Part shown: positions 1 to 8,045 of the stretch, one piece after another
Layout: each line of letters opens with the position of its first letter
Position numbering within the stretch: position 1 is the stretch's first letter
From: Candidatus Fermentithermobacillaceae bacterium
Lineage (GTDB): Bacteria > Bacillota > Sulfobacillia > Fermentithermobacillales > DUSS01
Reading direction: 5' to 3'
DNA: 64,000 bases
Assembly: GCA_014896535.1 (NCBI GenBank)
Contig: JADBKE010000018.1
Location: 67,501 to 131,500 of the forward strand
The notes under the pieces: model-generated
Databases searched by the model: none
What the model saw: the letters and a program-made list of their open reading frames with translations, nothing else
What the model was told of the DNA's origin: nothing
Translations under genes and position numbers: made by a program

Positions 1-1401
1 CATGATTTCAAAGAGTCCCGGACCCGCCGTCCGTCCCGTGATGGCCAGGCGGGTCGGATGGATAAGCGCGGAGGCCTTCACTCCCTCTCTTTCGGCCAGC
101 TCCCTATAGCGTACCTCCAGCGTAGCGGCGTCGAAATTATCCACGAGTTTCAAGGTATCAACGCATTTTCGTAGCAAATTGGCGATATTTCGGTCCTGAA
201 AGTACTTTTTCACCCCCGCAGGGTCGAACTCCTGGGGATCTCGGAAGAAGTAAACGGAGGCTTCGACCATTTCCGTGAGAGTCCGCGCCCTTTCCCTGAG
301 CGCGGATACAACCTTTTTCAACCATTCCCACCTTTCACGCACTTCGTAGCGTTGCAGAAGTGACGATCTCACGGCGAAATCGGCGTAAAGACCGGTAAGA
401 CGGTCCAAATCGATGGTGCGCATATAATATCCGTTCATCCAGGTGAGTTTGGTCACATCGTAAACGGCGGGCGTGGCCGACACTTTGTTCAAGTCAAACT
501 GGCGCACCATCTCCTCGAGGGAAAGAATTTCCCTGGACGGGTCGGGAGGAGTCCATCCGAGAAGTGCGATGTAATTCACTATGGCTTCCGGAAGGTATCC
601 CGCGTCCCTGAATTCCTCAACGCTCTGAGCACCATGACGCTTGGATAGTTTGGACCGGTCTGGGGCGAGGATCATCGGAACATGCGCGAATTCCGGCGGC
701 GTCCATCCGAATGCGCGGTAGATCATGAGTTGCTTGGGCGTGTTGGATAAGTGTTCGTCGGCCCGGATCACGTGGGTTATCCCCATGAGGTGGTCATCCA
801 CGACGCACGCGAAGTTGTACGTGGGGTAGCCGTCGGATTTCATGATGACGAAATCGGATATTTCTTCGTTATTGAAAGAGACGTCGCCGTGGATGATGTC
901 TTTCACTACTGTCGTGCCAGTCAGCGGAGTCTTCAACCGCAGCGCCGGTTTCCGTCCCTCTGCTTCAAACGCCCGGATTTGCTCCTCCGAAAGGTGCCGG
1001 CATCTTCCGTTGTATCCGACGAAGCGGCCGGAACGCTTTGCCTCCTCCCGCGCTGCTTTCAGTTCCTCCGGCGTGCAGTAGCAGCGGTAAGCTTCGCCCC
1101 TTTCCAGGAGGACGCCGGCGTACTTTGCGTAGATATCGCGACGCTGAGATTGAAAGTAGGGGCCGAACCCTCCACCCACGCCAGGTCCCTCGTCCCACGT
1201 CAGACCCAGCCAACGAAAGCTTTCCATCATCCTCTCTGCGGAATCAGTGATGGTCCTGTCCGCGTCGGTGTCTTCCACCCGCAGAACAAACGTGCCGCCT
1301 GTGCGGCGGGCGAACAGCCAGTTAAATAAGGCGGTTCTAGCCCCTCCTATGTGCAGATAACCCGTTGGGGAGGGGGCGAACCTAACCCTTACGCCGCTCA
1401 C
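1..1401 (-). CDS. gltX: Glutamyl-tRNA synthetase, 3' end cut by the window edge
   Basis: Class I aminoacyl-tRNA synthetase that charges tRNA-Glu in the cytoplasm. About 467 codons are present and the C-terminal anticodon-binding end runs off the left edge. The ATP-site signature PSPTGYLHIGGA lies near residues 9-20 and the KMSKS-type loop SKLSKRHGA near residue 250. Zinc ligands of the acceptor-binding insert are visible as CYC followed by CRH, as in zinc-containing GluRS. The start is the GTG at 1401, which gives the standard VRVRFAPSPTG opening and follows a GGAAGGAGGG ribosome site. Whether the enzyme is discriminating or also charges tRNA-Gln cannot be told here. The leader is highly structured (separate entry). 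Confidence 0.95.
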   Translation of the reverse strand, partial: MSGVRVRFAPSPTGYLHIGGARTALFNWLFARRTGGTFVLRVEDTDADRTITDSAERMMESFRWLGLTWDEGPGVGGGFGPYFQSQRRDIYAKYAGVLLERGEAYRCYCTPEELKAAREEAKRSGRFVGYNGRCRHLSEEQIRAFEAEGRKPALRLKTPLTGTTVVKDIIHGDVSFNNEEISDFVIMKSDGYPTYNFACVVDDHLMGITHVIRADEHLSNTPKQLMIYRAFGWTPPEFAHVPMILAPDRSKLSKRHGAQSVEEFRDAGYLPEAIVNYIALLGWTPPDPSREILSLEEMVRQFDLNKVSATPAVYDVTKLTWMNGYYMRTIDLDRLTGLYADFAVRSSLLQRYEVRERWEWLKKVVSALRERARTLTEMVEASVYFFRDPQEFDPAGVKKYFQDRNIANLLRKCVDTLKLVDNFDAATLEVRYRELAEREGVKASALIHPTRLAITGRTAGPGLFEIM

Positions 1402-1657
1402 GAGACAGACCCTCCTTCCACACGCTTCGGGGCCACCTTAAAACACCCCCAGATGGCGTTGGAACGAGACCGCGCGGGCGAGCTCCACGACATACGTCGT
1501 CGCAAAACCTGGGGGCCTGCCCGCGCGATTTCGCGACTGGTGCGGCGCTCAGTATGCGCCGCCTGCTCTCTCAAGATTCACCTTCCCGCGCAGCAACCGA
1601 GCGACAAAGAACCTCGGAAGCACGATGGGGCCGTGCCCGGGTACTCCCTCTCGGGCC
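1402..1657 (-). promoter_or_regulatory. Structured 5' leader of gltX with competing stems
   Basis: This gap upstream of gltX (read on the minus strand) holds several strong complementarities. A 7-bp hairpin lies at 1542-1562 (arms GCGGCGC and GCGCCGC). A 9-bp pairing joins 1519-1527 with 1471-1479, a 7-bp pairing joins 1509-1515 (CTGGGGG) with 1446-1452 (CCCCCAG), and a small hairpin lies at 1487-1500. The 9-bp and 7-bp pairings interleave, so they form either a pseudoknot or alternative folds. The 3' arm at 1446 is followed on the transcript by TGTTTTAAGG, a weak U-run. A partial match to the T-box core (AAGGTGGCCCCG) follows, but no terminator fits between it and the start codon. Confidence 0.45.
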
Positions 1658-2578
1658 TTACGATTCGGACTGAGCTAGGAGAGCCTCCCACTGTCTGTCC
1701 ACTTCCTGCTGGAGTTCCTCAAGAAGACCCTCGTTGCCTGGTTTGAACAAATGATTAAACCGTCCCTGACGTTTTAAGAACTCCACGAGAGGTTTCTTTT
1801 CCTTTGGCTTGTAGGTTACTCGAATCTTACCGTTTTCCACCTCATATAACGGCCAGAAGCAGGTGTCCACGGCAAGCCGACACATCTCGATGGTCTCCGA
1901 GGAGTCGTGCCGCCATCCCCTGGGGCACGGAGCGATAGCGTTCAGGAACGCCGGTCCGTCGGCGGCAAAGGCCTTCTCAGCTTTGGCGTAAAGGTCGTTC
2001 CAGTGGGCAGGCGACACCTGAGCTACGTAAGGGATGTTGTGGGCCGCCACTATCTTCGTCAGGTCTTTCCGGCTCCTCGGCTTTCCCGCTTGCACCTTGC
2101 CTACCGGGCTGGTCGTAGTCTCAGCGCCTTTTGGAGTCGCCGACGACCTTTGAATTCCGGTATTCATGTAGGCGCCGTTATCGTAGCAAACGTATACCAT
2201 CTTGTGCCCTCGCTCGAGCGCGCCCGATAAGCTCTGAAGTCCAATGTCATACGTGCCGCCGTCGCCGCCGAAAGCTACGAACTTAATCTCCTGCGAGATC
2301 TTACCTTGTCTTTTCAGGGACTTGTATGCAGCTTCCACACCGCTCAGGGACGCGGCAGTTGACTCGAAGGCAGTGTGAATCCACGGGCACTGCCAGGAGG
2401 TAAACGGATATACGGTCGTGGAAACCTCGAGGCAGCCGGTGGCGTTTGCTACGACTACCGGCCCGTGCGCCGCTCTCAAAACCTGCCTGACGACTATAGG
2501 GGCGCCGCACCCAGCGCACATCCGGTGCCCGGGCACAAGCATTTCAGGCATCCTCGAAAGCTCTCTTAAAGTAGCCAT
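1658..2578 (-). CDS. porB: Pyruvate-type ferredoxin oxidoreductase, beta subunit
   Basis: The 306-residue thiamine-diphosphate subunit of a four-subunit 2-oxoacid:ferredoxin oxidoreductase, which makes acetyl-CoA, CO2 and reduced ferredoxin from pyruvate. The CxGCG motif (CAGCGAP near residue 22) that helps ligate an Fe-S cluster and the TPP/Mg motif GDGGTYDIG near residue 105 are both present. Length and the conserved NTGIQRSS segment fit the PorB family. It is the last gene of the por operon, 12 bp after porA. Substrate is inferred from subunit order and overall similarity; a 2-oxoisovalerate (Vor) or related enzyme is the main alternative. Confidence 0.9.
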   Translation of the reverse strand: MATLRELSRMPEMLVPGHRMCAGCGAPIVVRQVLRAAHGPVVVANATGCLEVSTTVYPFTSWQCPWIHTAFESTAASLSGVEAAYKSLKRQGKISQEIKFVAFGGDGGTYDIGLQSLSGALERGHKMVYVCYDNGAYMNTGIQRSSATPKGAETTTSPVGKVQAGKPRSRKDLTKIVAAHNIPYVAQVSPAHWNDLYAKAEKAFAADGPAFLNAIAPCPRGWRHDSSETIEMCRLAVDTCFWPLYEVENGKIRVTYKPKEKKPLVEFLKRQGRFNHLFKPGNEGLLEELQQEVDRQWEALLAQSES

Positions 2579-2590
2579 GATCCAGGCCTC

Positions 2591-3778
2591 CTATTCCCTG
2601 ACGTCGAGATAGCTGACGGGCGTCTTCACCGAACCTCTGGCGAGATCGGCTGCCAGATCCGCAAACACCTTTTCGATCTGAGACGTCCCGACATCCCGTC
2701 CGCCGAGTCCGAAGATGTAATTTCTCATGAGAGGTCTTTCGGGAGCGTCGTAAAACGCCGCTCTGATTTCGCAAAACAGAGGCCCGCCCTGCGTGGAGAA
2801 GGTCTCCGCCCTGTCCATGATCGCGACGGCCCGTGCATGGGACAAGGCTTCTCTTAATTCACTGGCGGGGAACGGTCTTATGACCCTGGGCTTCAAGAGA
2901 CCCACTTTTTCTCCCTTTCGCCTCAGCTCGTCCACGACAACCCTGGTAGTACCGGCGGTCGATGACAGAACCACTATGACCCTCTCGGCATCCTCGAGCC
3001 TGTAGCCCTCGAAGAAACCATACTCTCTTCCGGTCAAGCGACCGTACTCCTTGCCCACCTCCAGGATGACGCGCCGAGCTGCCTCCATCGCTTTGGCCTG
3101 CTGAAACTTCATTTCGAAGAGGTAGTCGGGAAGAACAAGCGGGCCGACGGTGATGGGCCTATTGACGTCAAGCACCGAATACACGGGCTTGTACTCACCG
3201 ATGAATTGGGCGACTTCCTCATCCGAGAGGACTTCCAGGTTCTCTATGCCGTGACTGGTAATGAATCCGTCCTGACAGACCATGACCGGAAGCTGAACAT
3301 CCGGATGTTCCGCTATCCTAACCGCCTGTATCATGTTGTCGTAAGCTTCCTGGGCGCTTTCGGAGTACAGCTGGATCCAACCCGTGGTCAGGGCACCCAT
3401 GGTGTCCGAGTGATCGCAATGGATGTTGATGGGTCCGGAAAGCGTCCTGTTAACTACGGGCATAACTATGGGCAGCCTGTACCCGGAAGCTATGTGAAGC
3501 ATTTCCCACATGAGCGCCAGTCCCTGCGAAGACGTGGCGGTCATCGCCCTGGCCCCGGAAGCGGCTGCGCCTATGGTCGCGGACATCGCCGAATGCTCGC
3601 TCTCTACGGTGACGAATTCGGTTTTGACCACTCCGTCTGCTACGAACTGCGAGAAAAACTGCACTATGTCGGTCTGAGGTGTAATGGGGTAAGCCGCCAC
3701 CACGTCGGGGTTGATTTGCCTCATGGCGTGGGCGACCGCCTCGTTGCCGGTCATCGCCACGTGTTGTCTTGATGCCAT
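2591..3778 (-). CDS. porA: Pyruvate-type ferredoxin oxidoreductase, alpha subunit
   Basis: The 395-residue alpha subunit, which carries the pyrimidine-binding domain for thiamine diphosphate and substrate-contacting residues. The N-terminal TGNEAVAHAM and AAYPITPQT motifs are characteristic of POR alpha chains, and VESEHSAMSA near residue 80 carries the conserved Glu that activates TPP. A C-terminal transketolase-like domain follows (RVIVVLSSTAGT near residue 265). The ATG at 3778 follows an AAGGAGGG ribosome site. It lies between porD (49-bp gap) and porB (12-bp gap) on the same strand, so all four subunits are probably one transcript. Confidence 0.92.
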   Translation of the reverse strand: MASRQHVAMTGNEAVAHAMRQINPDVVAAYPITPQTDIVQFFSQFVADGVVKTEFVTVESEHSAMSATIGAAASGARAMTATSSQGLALMWEMLHIASGYRLPIVMPVVNRTLSGPINIHCDHSDTMGALTTGWIQLYSESAQEAYDNMIQAVRIAEHPDVQLPVMVCQDGFITSHGIENLEVLSDEEVAQFIGEYKPVYSVLDVNRPITVGPLVLPDYLFEMKFQQAKAMEAARRVILEVGKEYGRLTGREYGFFEGYRLEDAERVIVVLSSTAGTTRVVVDELRRKGEKVGLLKPRVIRPFPASELREALSHARAVAIMDRAETFSTQGGPLFCEIRAAFYDAPERPLMRNYIFGLGGRDVGTSQIEKVFADLAADLARGSVKTPVSYLDVRE

Positions 3779-3827
3779 CGCTAGATAACCCTCCTTGGAT
3801 CGAAAAAGCTCCCACCGTTTGGCTACT

Positions 3828-4115
3828 TCAGGACTCGCGCTCGAGCCTCAACGCCTTTTCCTTTCTTGGGCATTCACGAACGCAAATCCCGCAACCCTTG
3901 CAGTGGCTGTAATCGATCCCCTTCATCTTCCCGTCTTCGACCTCTATCGCGCTGTCGGGACAATAAACCCAGCAAATAAGGCAATGGACGCACCCCTCGG
4001 GGATCCATACGGGTCGCTGACTTCTCCACTCACCCGTCCTGTAGGACCTGGAATTGCCGGGCGAGGCGATAATCCCGCCTATCGGAATGTCTTTGGCCGA
4101 CTTTAACTCAGTCAC
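3828..4115 (-). CDS. porD: Ferredoxin oxidoreductase delta subunit (2[4Fe-4S])
   Basis: A 95-residue ferredoxin-like subunit that wires the catalytic TPP centre to soluble ferredoxin. Two complete cluster motifs are visible: Cys42, 45, 48 and 52 (CVHCLICWVYCP) and Cys72, 75, 78 and 82 (CKGCGICVRECP). The N-terminal 40 residues with a Trp-Arg-rich stretch are typical of POR delta subunits rather than of free ferredoxins. Its ATG overlaps the porC stop codon by 4 bp, which implies translational coupling. Confidence 0.93.
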   Translation of the reverse strand: MTELKSAKDIPIGGIIASPGNSRSYRTGEWRSQRPVWIPEGCVHCLICWVYCPDSAIEVEDGKMKGIDYSHCKGCGICVRECPRKEKALRLERES

Positions 4116-4690
4116 TCTGATTTCACCTCTTCATAAGCTCTCTTGATCGCCTTGAGGTTGCCCTCAACCACATTCGTCCTCCCGTGAAATTTCTTCAGCA
4201 AGTCCTTTCTTATGGTTTCGAGGAACAGGTCGAAAGGAATTATCCCGGAAAGCCTCATCAATGCACCCATCATCGGGGTGTTGGGGATGTCCCTTCCAAT
4301 TGTCGCCAGGGAAATTCCGGAAGCATCGACTGTGGCAATCTTCCCTTCTTTCAGGGGTAGTCTCTTGCGAGCTTCTTCGGGCGAGAGCGTGGTATTGATG
4401 AGCACCGTCCCTCCCGGTCGAAGTCCTTCAGACACGTCTATCGAGCCCAGGAGCGTCGGATCGAGCACCAACACGAAGTCCGGGTGTTCCACCGGAGCGT
4501 GGATGGTTATCGGGTCGTCTCCCACTCGGTTGAATGCGCGCATAGGCGCCCCCATCCTTTCGGGCCCGTACTCCGGGAAACCCTGGACGTACTTGCCGGC
4601 GGCATGACAGGTCTCGGCAAGAAGCGTCGATGCGGTCTTAGCCCCCTGCCCTCCTCTGGCGTGCCAACGGATTTCGATGATCTTTCCCAC
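4112..4690 (-). CDS. porC: Ferredoxin oxidoreductase gamma subunit
   Basis: The gamma subunit of the same complex, about 192 residues. It opens with IIEIRWHARGGQGAKTAS, the family signature, which continues with the conserved PEYGPERMGAP segment near residue 45. The GTG at 4690 is chosen because it lies 8 nt after GGGAGG and gives the usual family N-terminus. A longer in-frame reading to 4783 would run through the terminator hairpin in the leader and adds about 31 residues without family similarity. First gene of the por operon; its stop overlaps porD. Confidence 0.92.
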   Translation of the reverse strand: MGKIIEIRWHARGGQGAKTASTLLAETCHAAGKYVQGFPEYGPERMGAPMRAFNRVGDDPITIHAPVEHPDFVLVLDPTLLGSIDVSEGLRPGGTVLINTTLSPEEARKRLPLKEGKIATVDASGISLATIGRDIPNTPMMGALMRLSGIIPFDLFLETIRKDLLKKFHGRTNVVEGNLKAIKRAYEEVKSE

Positions 4691-4719
4691 GAGTACTGCC
4701 TCCCTCTTGGATTGTTGAT

Positions 4720-4800
4720 CTATCCTCTGTAACACAAAAAGCCGTGCTCCGAAGAGCACGTTTCGTGCAAGTCGCCGGTCCATTCGGCGTTAGCACGCAT
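4720..4800 (-). promoter_or_regulatory. Four-segment transcription attenuator before the por operon, with a possible leader peptide
   Basis: On the minus-strand transcript four alternating segments occur in the order CGTGC (4797-4793), GCACG (4768-4764), CGTGC (4760-4756), GCACG (4747-4743). Segments 1 and 2 enclose a hairpin (arms 4785-4789 and 4773-4777). Segments 2 and 3 can pair around an AAA loop. Segments 3 and 4, extended to CGTGCTC/GAGCACG around a TTCG tetraloop, make a factor-independent terminator followed by CTTTTTG. Pairings 1:2 and 3:4 exclude 2:3, the classical attenuator layout. A 26-codon ORF (ATG at 4800, stop at 4720) spans the element and could be a leader peptide. The trigger is unknown; no known riboswitch consensus was recognised. 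Confidence 0.6.
4743..4760 (-). terminator. Factor-independent terminator hairpin in the por leader
   Basis: A perfect 7-bp stem (arms 4754-4760 and 4743-4749) closes a TTCG loop and is followed on the minus strand by a run of five T at 4740-4736. No minus-strand gene lies directly upstream, so it most likely works as an attenuator for por. The rest of the 4691-5011 gap shows no further gene; it must also hold the promoters of por and of the divergent amidohydrolase, which I could not place with confidence. Confidence 0.7.
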
Positions 4801-5011
4801 AATCACTTAGACACCTCTATTTAAAAAGACACTAACAAATGGGTGAACTAAGCGTCAAGTTACCCGCCCAATGGCACGTCAAGTCATATTGCCAGCAATA
4901 TCCACAAGGAAACGAAGCTCGTCTAAGGGTTTTTTCTCCGAAAGAAGGATCTTCGGTGGTCGAAGAAAAAAGGGGGACAAGTATAGTCTCGATTCGGGGA
5001 GGAAGTCCGCC

Positions 5012-6562
5012 ATGTACGATTTGGTCTTCAGGAACGCCCGGATCCTGGACGGAACGGGTGCACCTTGGTATAAAGGCGACGTCGCGATAAAGGATGGGCG
5101 AATAGCCAAAGTCGGTATGGTGGAGGGAAAGGGCCGTGAGGAGGTTGACTGCGCCGGCAATTACCTTTGCCCGGGCTTCATCGATGCTCATTCCCACTCG
5201 GATCAGGCGCTGGTAACTACCCCGACCTGCGATAGCAAGGTCATGCAAGGTGTCACGCTGGAAATCATCGGCCAGTGCGGAGCGTCCGCCGCTCCGCGGG
5301 GTATGGGACCTGATGACGGCGATGAAGAAGGTGACGAGACCTTCAAACCTTCGTGGACGGACATGGCATCGTACCTGGACTTGCTCGAGACAAACGGCAT
5401 CAGCGTCAACGTAGCTGCCCTGGTCGGTCACGGGTCCGTGAGGCGCCAGGTGATGGGTTCTGCCATGCGGGCTCCCACCGCCGACGAGATGAACCTCATG
5501 AAGCGCCTCGTCGCTCAAGCGATGGATCAGGGAGCCTGGGGGATATCCACTGGCCTCATCTATGTCCCGGGCGTGTACGCGGAAACAGAAGAGATTATAG
5601 AGTTGGCCAAGGTAGCTGCTTCGCGCGGGGGCGTGTATTTCACCCATATGAGAAACGAGGGCCCGAATCTCCTCGAAGCTATCGAAGAAGCGTTGCGTAT
5701 TGGAAGGGAAGCGGATGTCCCCGTCCAGATATCCCATTTCAAGGCGGCGGGCAAGGCTAATTGGGGAAAAGTTACGGAGGCAATCGAGATCATCGAACGC
5801 GCCAGACGCTCCGGCCTCGATGTCACCGCCGATCAATACCCGTATATCGCTTCTTCTACCGGACTCGGGGCCTTCCTACCATCGTGGGTTTGGGAAGGCG
5901 GCAGGGAAGCTGCCCTCCGCCGCATGAGGGATCCCGTTGAGCGGGGGCGGATAATCGAGGCTATCTCGGGACGCGACTTCTGGTCCGACCTGGTGATAGC
6001 CAACGTCTCCTCAGTATTCGACGCCCAGTTCGTCGGTAAAAGCGTTGCAGACATCGCCGGGTTCCTCGGGGTTTCGCCGGAGGAAGCCTGCCTCGGGCTA
6101 CTTGAGCGAAACATGGGCGTCGTGCAAATAGTGAACTTCGCTATGAGCGAAGATGATGTTAAGACCGTCATGAGGCAACCGTGGGTAATGGTAGGTTCAG
6201 ATGCAAGAGCCCTTAAGAAGGAGACCGCCAAAGGTCAGCCTCACCCGAGGTCGTACGGAACTTTTGCCAGAATACTGGGCAAGTACGTCAGGGAAGAAAA
6301 AACCTTGCGCTTGGAAGAAGCCGTCAGGAAGATGACTTCTCTACCGGCTATGCGTCTCGGCCTCCAAGACAGGGGTCTCGTCCGGGAGGGAATGTGGGCC
6401 GACCTTGTCCTGTTCAATGCAGACGAAATTGCCGACGTAGCTACCTACACGGACCCCCACCACTACGCCAAGGGAATCCTTCAAGTGTTGGTTAACGGCG
6501 TGACTGTGGTAAAAGACGGGAGGCACACGGGTAGGCGTCCGGGGAGGGTTCTGCGGCGCTAG
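5012..6562 (+). CDS. D-aminoacylase / N-acyl-D-amino-acid deacylase family amidohydrolase
   Basis: A 516-residue metal-dependent amidohydrolase that is expected to remove acyl groups from N-acyl-D-amino acids or to cleave related amides. The metal motif FIDAHSHSD (His60, His62) follows the N-terminal beta-sandwich. Cys89 in GQCGAS, the VQISHFKAAG motif, TADQYPY and the late VGSDARAL Asp region match the D-aminoacylase subfamily. The ATG at 5012 follows GGGAGGAAG; the longer in-frame reading from 4871 has no family similarity at its start. It is divergent from the por operon and stands alone. The exact substrate cannot be deduced; it could be a dipeptidase-like or dihydropyrimidinase-like relative. 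Confidence 0.88.
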   Translation: MYDLVFRNARILDGTGAPWYKGDVAIKDGRIAKVGMVEGKGREEVDCAGNYLCPGFIDAHSHSDQALVTTPTCDSKVMQGVTLEIIGQCGASAAPRGMGPDDGDEEGDETFKPSWTDMASYLDLLETNGISVNVAALVGHGSVRRQVMGSAMRAPTADEMNLMKRLVAQAMDQGAWGISTGLIYVPGVYAETEEIIELAKVAASRGGVYFTHMRNEGPNLLEAIEEALRIGREADVPVQISHFKAAGKANWGKVTEAIEIIERARRSGLDVTADQYPYIASSTGLGAFLPSWVWEGGREAALRRMRDPVERGRIIEAISGRDFWSDLVIANVSSVFDAQFVGKSVADIAGFLGVSPEEACLGLLERNMGVVQIVNFAMSEDDVKTVMRQPWVMVGSDARALKKETAKGQPHPRSYGTFARILGKYVREEKTLRLEEAVRKMTSLPAMRLGLQDRGLVREGMWADLVLFNADEIADVATYTDPHHYAKGILQVLVNGVTVVKDGRHTGRRPGRVLRR

Positions 6563-6628
6563 GCCATCATCGTACCGGAGGATGGAGCCTCGCTTTAGGT
6601 GCCAGGGTCGCGGCGTATTCAAAGTGCG

Positions 6629-6703
6629 TGGAGCCGGCGATGGGATTCGAACCCATGACCTGCCGATTACGAATCGGCTGCTCTACCGCTGAGCTACGCC
6701 GGC
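6629..6703 (-). tRNA. tRNA-Thr(CGT)
   Basis: On the minus strand a full cloverleaf is visible: acceptor GCCGGCG, D-arm AGCTCAGCGGTAGAGC, anticodon stem GCCGA/TCGGC around loop TTCGTAA (anticodon CGT, reading ACG), T-loop GGTTCGAATCC, discriminator T and an encoded CCA. No variable extension. Confidence 0.95.
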
Positions 6704-6925
6704 TCGATCTCCCGAGATTTCTTCGGGGCTGTGACGGAACAACTCTGCCGTCCGGGGGCCGTGTCCGGAGCACAGCCAAAGCCAATTCTACACGAACGCA
6801 ACCCCCGGAGCAACAGTGGTTCTCGGGGAGGTCTGGCGGCACAACCGGCCGCAGCGCCGGTTTTCAGGTCAAATATCGCCCCCCTGCGGTTCGCCTTGCA
6901 CCGGTTCGCCCCCATCAGGAACAGA

Positions 6926-6953
6926 GTTTGCCGGCGCCCTTCAGCCGGCAAAC
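6926..6953 (-). terminator. Perfect 10-bp hairpin downstream of the three-paralogue operon
   Basis: Arms GTTTGCCGGC (6926-6935) and GCCGGCAAAC (6944-6953) around an 8-nt loop. It lies 37 bp after the stop of the last paralogue on the minus strand and may end that operon. It lacks a clear T-run on the minus strand, so it could act as a 3' stabiliser. The rest of 6704-6989 shows no gene. Confidence 0.45.
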
Positions 6954-6989
6954 TCACTCTCGGCGAGCCGTTCTGTTTCATTGCCGCGC

Positions 6990-7496
6990 TCAGTTCAAGT
7001 CGGCAAAGGTGACGTCGTCGATGACCGTGGGATCCGTGGCGGTAAGCGAGGGCGACCTGGTGAAGAGAAGTCGGCAAAAGGCCGCCTCGGCAGGCACCGT
7101 ATCCGTCAAGGCCGTCACTGTCACGTAAAAGCCCGCCGCGGGTGCGGGAGATGGAACACCGGAAATGAACACGTACAACCCTTGCCCGATCTCCAGCCCG
7201 GTAGCTGACAGCCATATGCCTGAGACCGCGAGGTCGCCGGCGGCCGTACCGTTTACGCCCCACGCAAACGTGAGCTGATAACGTCTACCCGGTATAACCG
7301 GGATGTCCTGAAAAAGCATCGCGGGGTCGCTCGGCGTAACCTGGCCCAAGGAAGCGGCCTGAGCTCCCGTGTGGGCAAGGGTGGCTCCGACGATGGCAAC
7401 ATTGCTGGACTGCCATTCTGGCGGCGGCGCCCCCACGGTACCCGTCTCGAACCCTCCGTTCGCAACCAAGTTACCCTTGACCGCTGTGAAGAACAT
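6990..7496 (-). CDS. Stand-alone jelly-roll-like (NTTRR-F1/CBM-like) protein, third of three paralogues
   Basis: A 168-residue protein with no signal peptide or membrane segment. It opens with GNLVANGGFETG, carries FQDIPVIPGRRYQLTFAWG near residue 70 and ends with TVIDDVTFADL. This pattern (NGGFE opening, PGR-Y core strand, V-DDV close) is that of carbohydrate-binding-module-like beta-sandwiches and recalls the Firmicutes NTTRR-F1 domain, which usually precedes collagen-like repeats; here nothing follows. The ATG follows GAGGAGGTG. It is 23 bp downstream of the second paralogue. The function is unknown; a spore-surface or cell-surface role is a guess from the domain family. Confidence 0.7.
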   Translation of the reverse strand: MFFTAVKGNLVANGGFETGTVGAPPPEWQSSNVAIVGATLAHTGAQAASLGQVTPSDPAMLFQDIPVIPGRRYQLTFAWGVNGTAAGDLAVSGIWLSATGLEIGQGLYVFISGVPSPAPAAGFYVTVTALTDTVPAEAAFCRLLFTRSPSLTATDPTVIDDVTFADLN

Positions 7497-7519
7497 TACC
7501 GCACCTCCTCGGTTTGGGT

Positions 7520-8023
7520 TTAAGCTAGTTCGCAGAAGAAGACATCGTCCACGAACAGCTCCGCGGTGCCTGCCCCCTTGGTGAGGGAAATCCGGGCGAA
7601 TCTAGCTCCCATTGGAGCTTCATCGGTAACCCCGGTGTGGAGCGTCCATCCGCCGGTCCCAGCAGCTCCGATGGTACCGGAGGGGACAAGAGCCGAGTAG
7701 GCCAGTCCTAAATCCTCGCCGTCGGCATCAAGCCAGCGCACTTCCACCAACAGGTCAGCCGGGTTCGCCGCGGCGCCGGCTACCGCGAAGCTCAGTTGAT
7801 AAATGCGTCCCGGGGCTACGCAAACATCCTGGTAGACAGCTGCAGGCTGGCCGGGGGCCTCAACGCCCATACCCAGCATGGCGAGGCCCGAGTGGGAGGT
7901 CAGGTCGGTGACCCTCACGTTTCTCAGGGTCAAGTCGGTGAGAGTCGGGGGAGTTTCCCAAAATGCCAGTCCCAGCTCAAACCCGGGATTCTTAACCAGG
8001 TTTCCTCTTGGTGCGGAAATCAC
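7520..8023 (-). CDS. Stand-alone jelly-roll-like (NTTRR-F1/CBM-like) protein, second of three paralogues
   Basis: A 167-residue paralogue of its two neighbours. It shares the GNLVKNPGFELG opening, the VYQDVCVAPGRIYQLSFAV core, the VEVRWLDADGEDLG strand and the ELFVDDVFF close. This copy looks closest to the NTTRR-F1 consensus (SHSGLA after the first strands, then a W-D-x-x-G-x-x-LG motif). The GTG at 8023 lies 7 nt after GGAGGAGGT. It is cytoplasmic by sequence (no signal peptide), so surface display, if any, would need mother-cell lysis or another export route; that is inference. Confidence 0.72.
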   Translation of the reverse strand: MISAPRGNLVKNPGFELGLAFWETPPTLTDLTLRNVRVTDLTSHSGLAMLGMGVEAPGQPAAVYQDVCVAPGRIYQLSFAVAGAAANPADLLVEVRWLDADGEDLGLAYSALVPSGTIGAAGTGGWTLHTGVTDEAPMGARFARISLTKGAGTAELFVDDVFFCELA

Positions 8024-8045
8024 TCATACCACCTCCTCCGCATGC

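Noticed and set aside
1402-1460. T-box riboswitch before gltX
   Set aside because: Only about 10 of 14 core positions match AGGGTGGNACCGCG, and no terminator or specifier loop can be fitted between it and the start.
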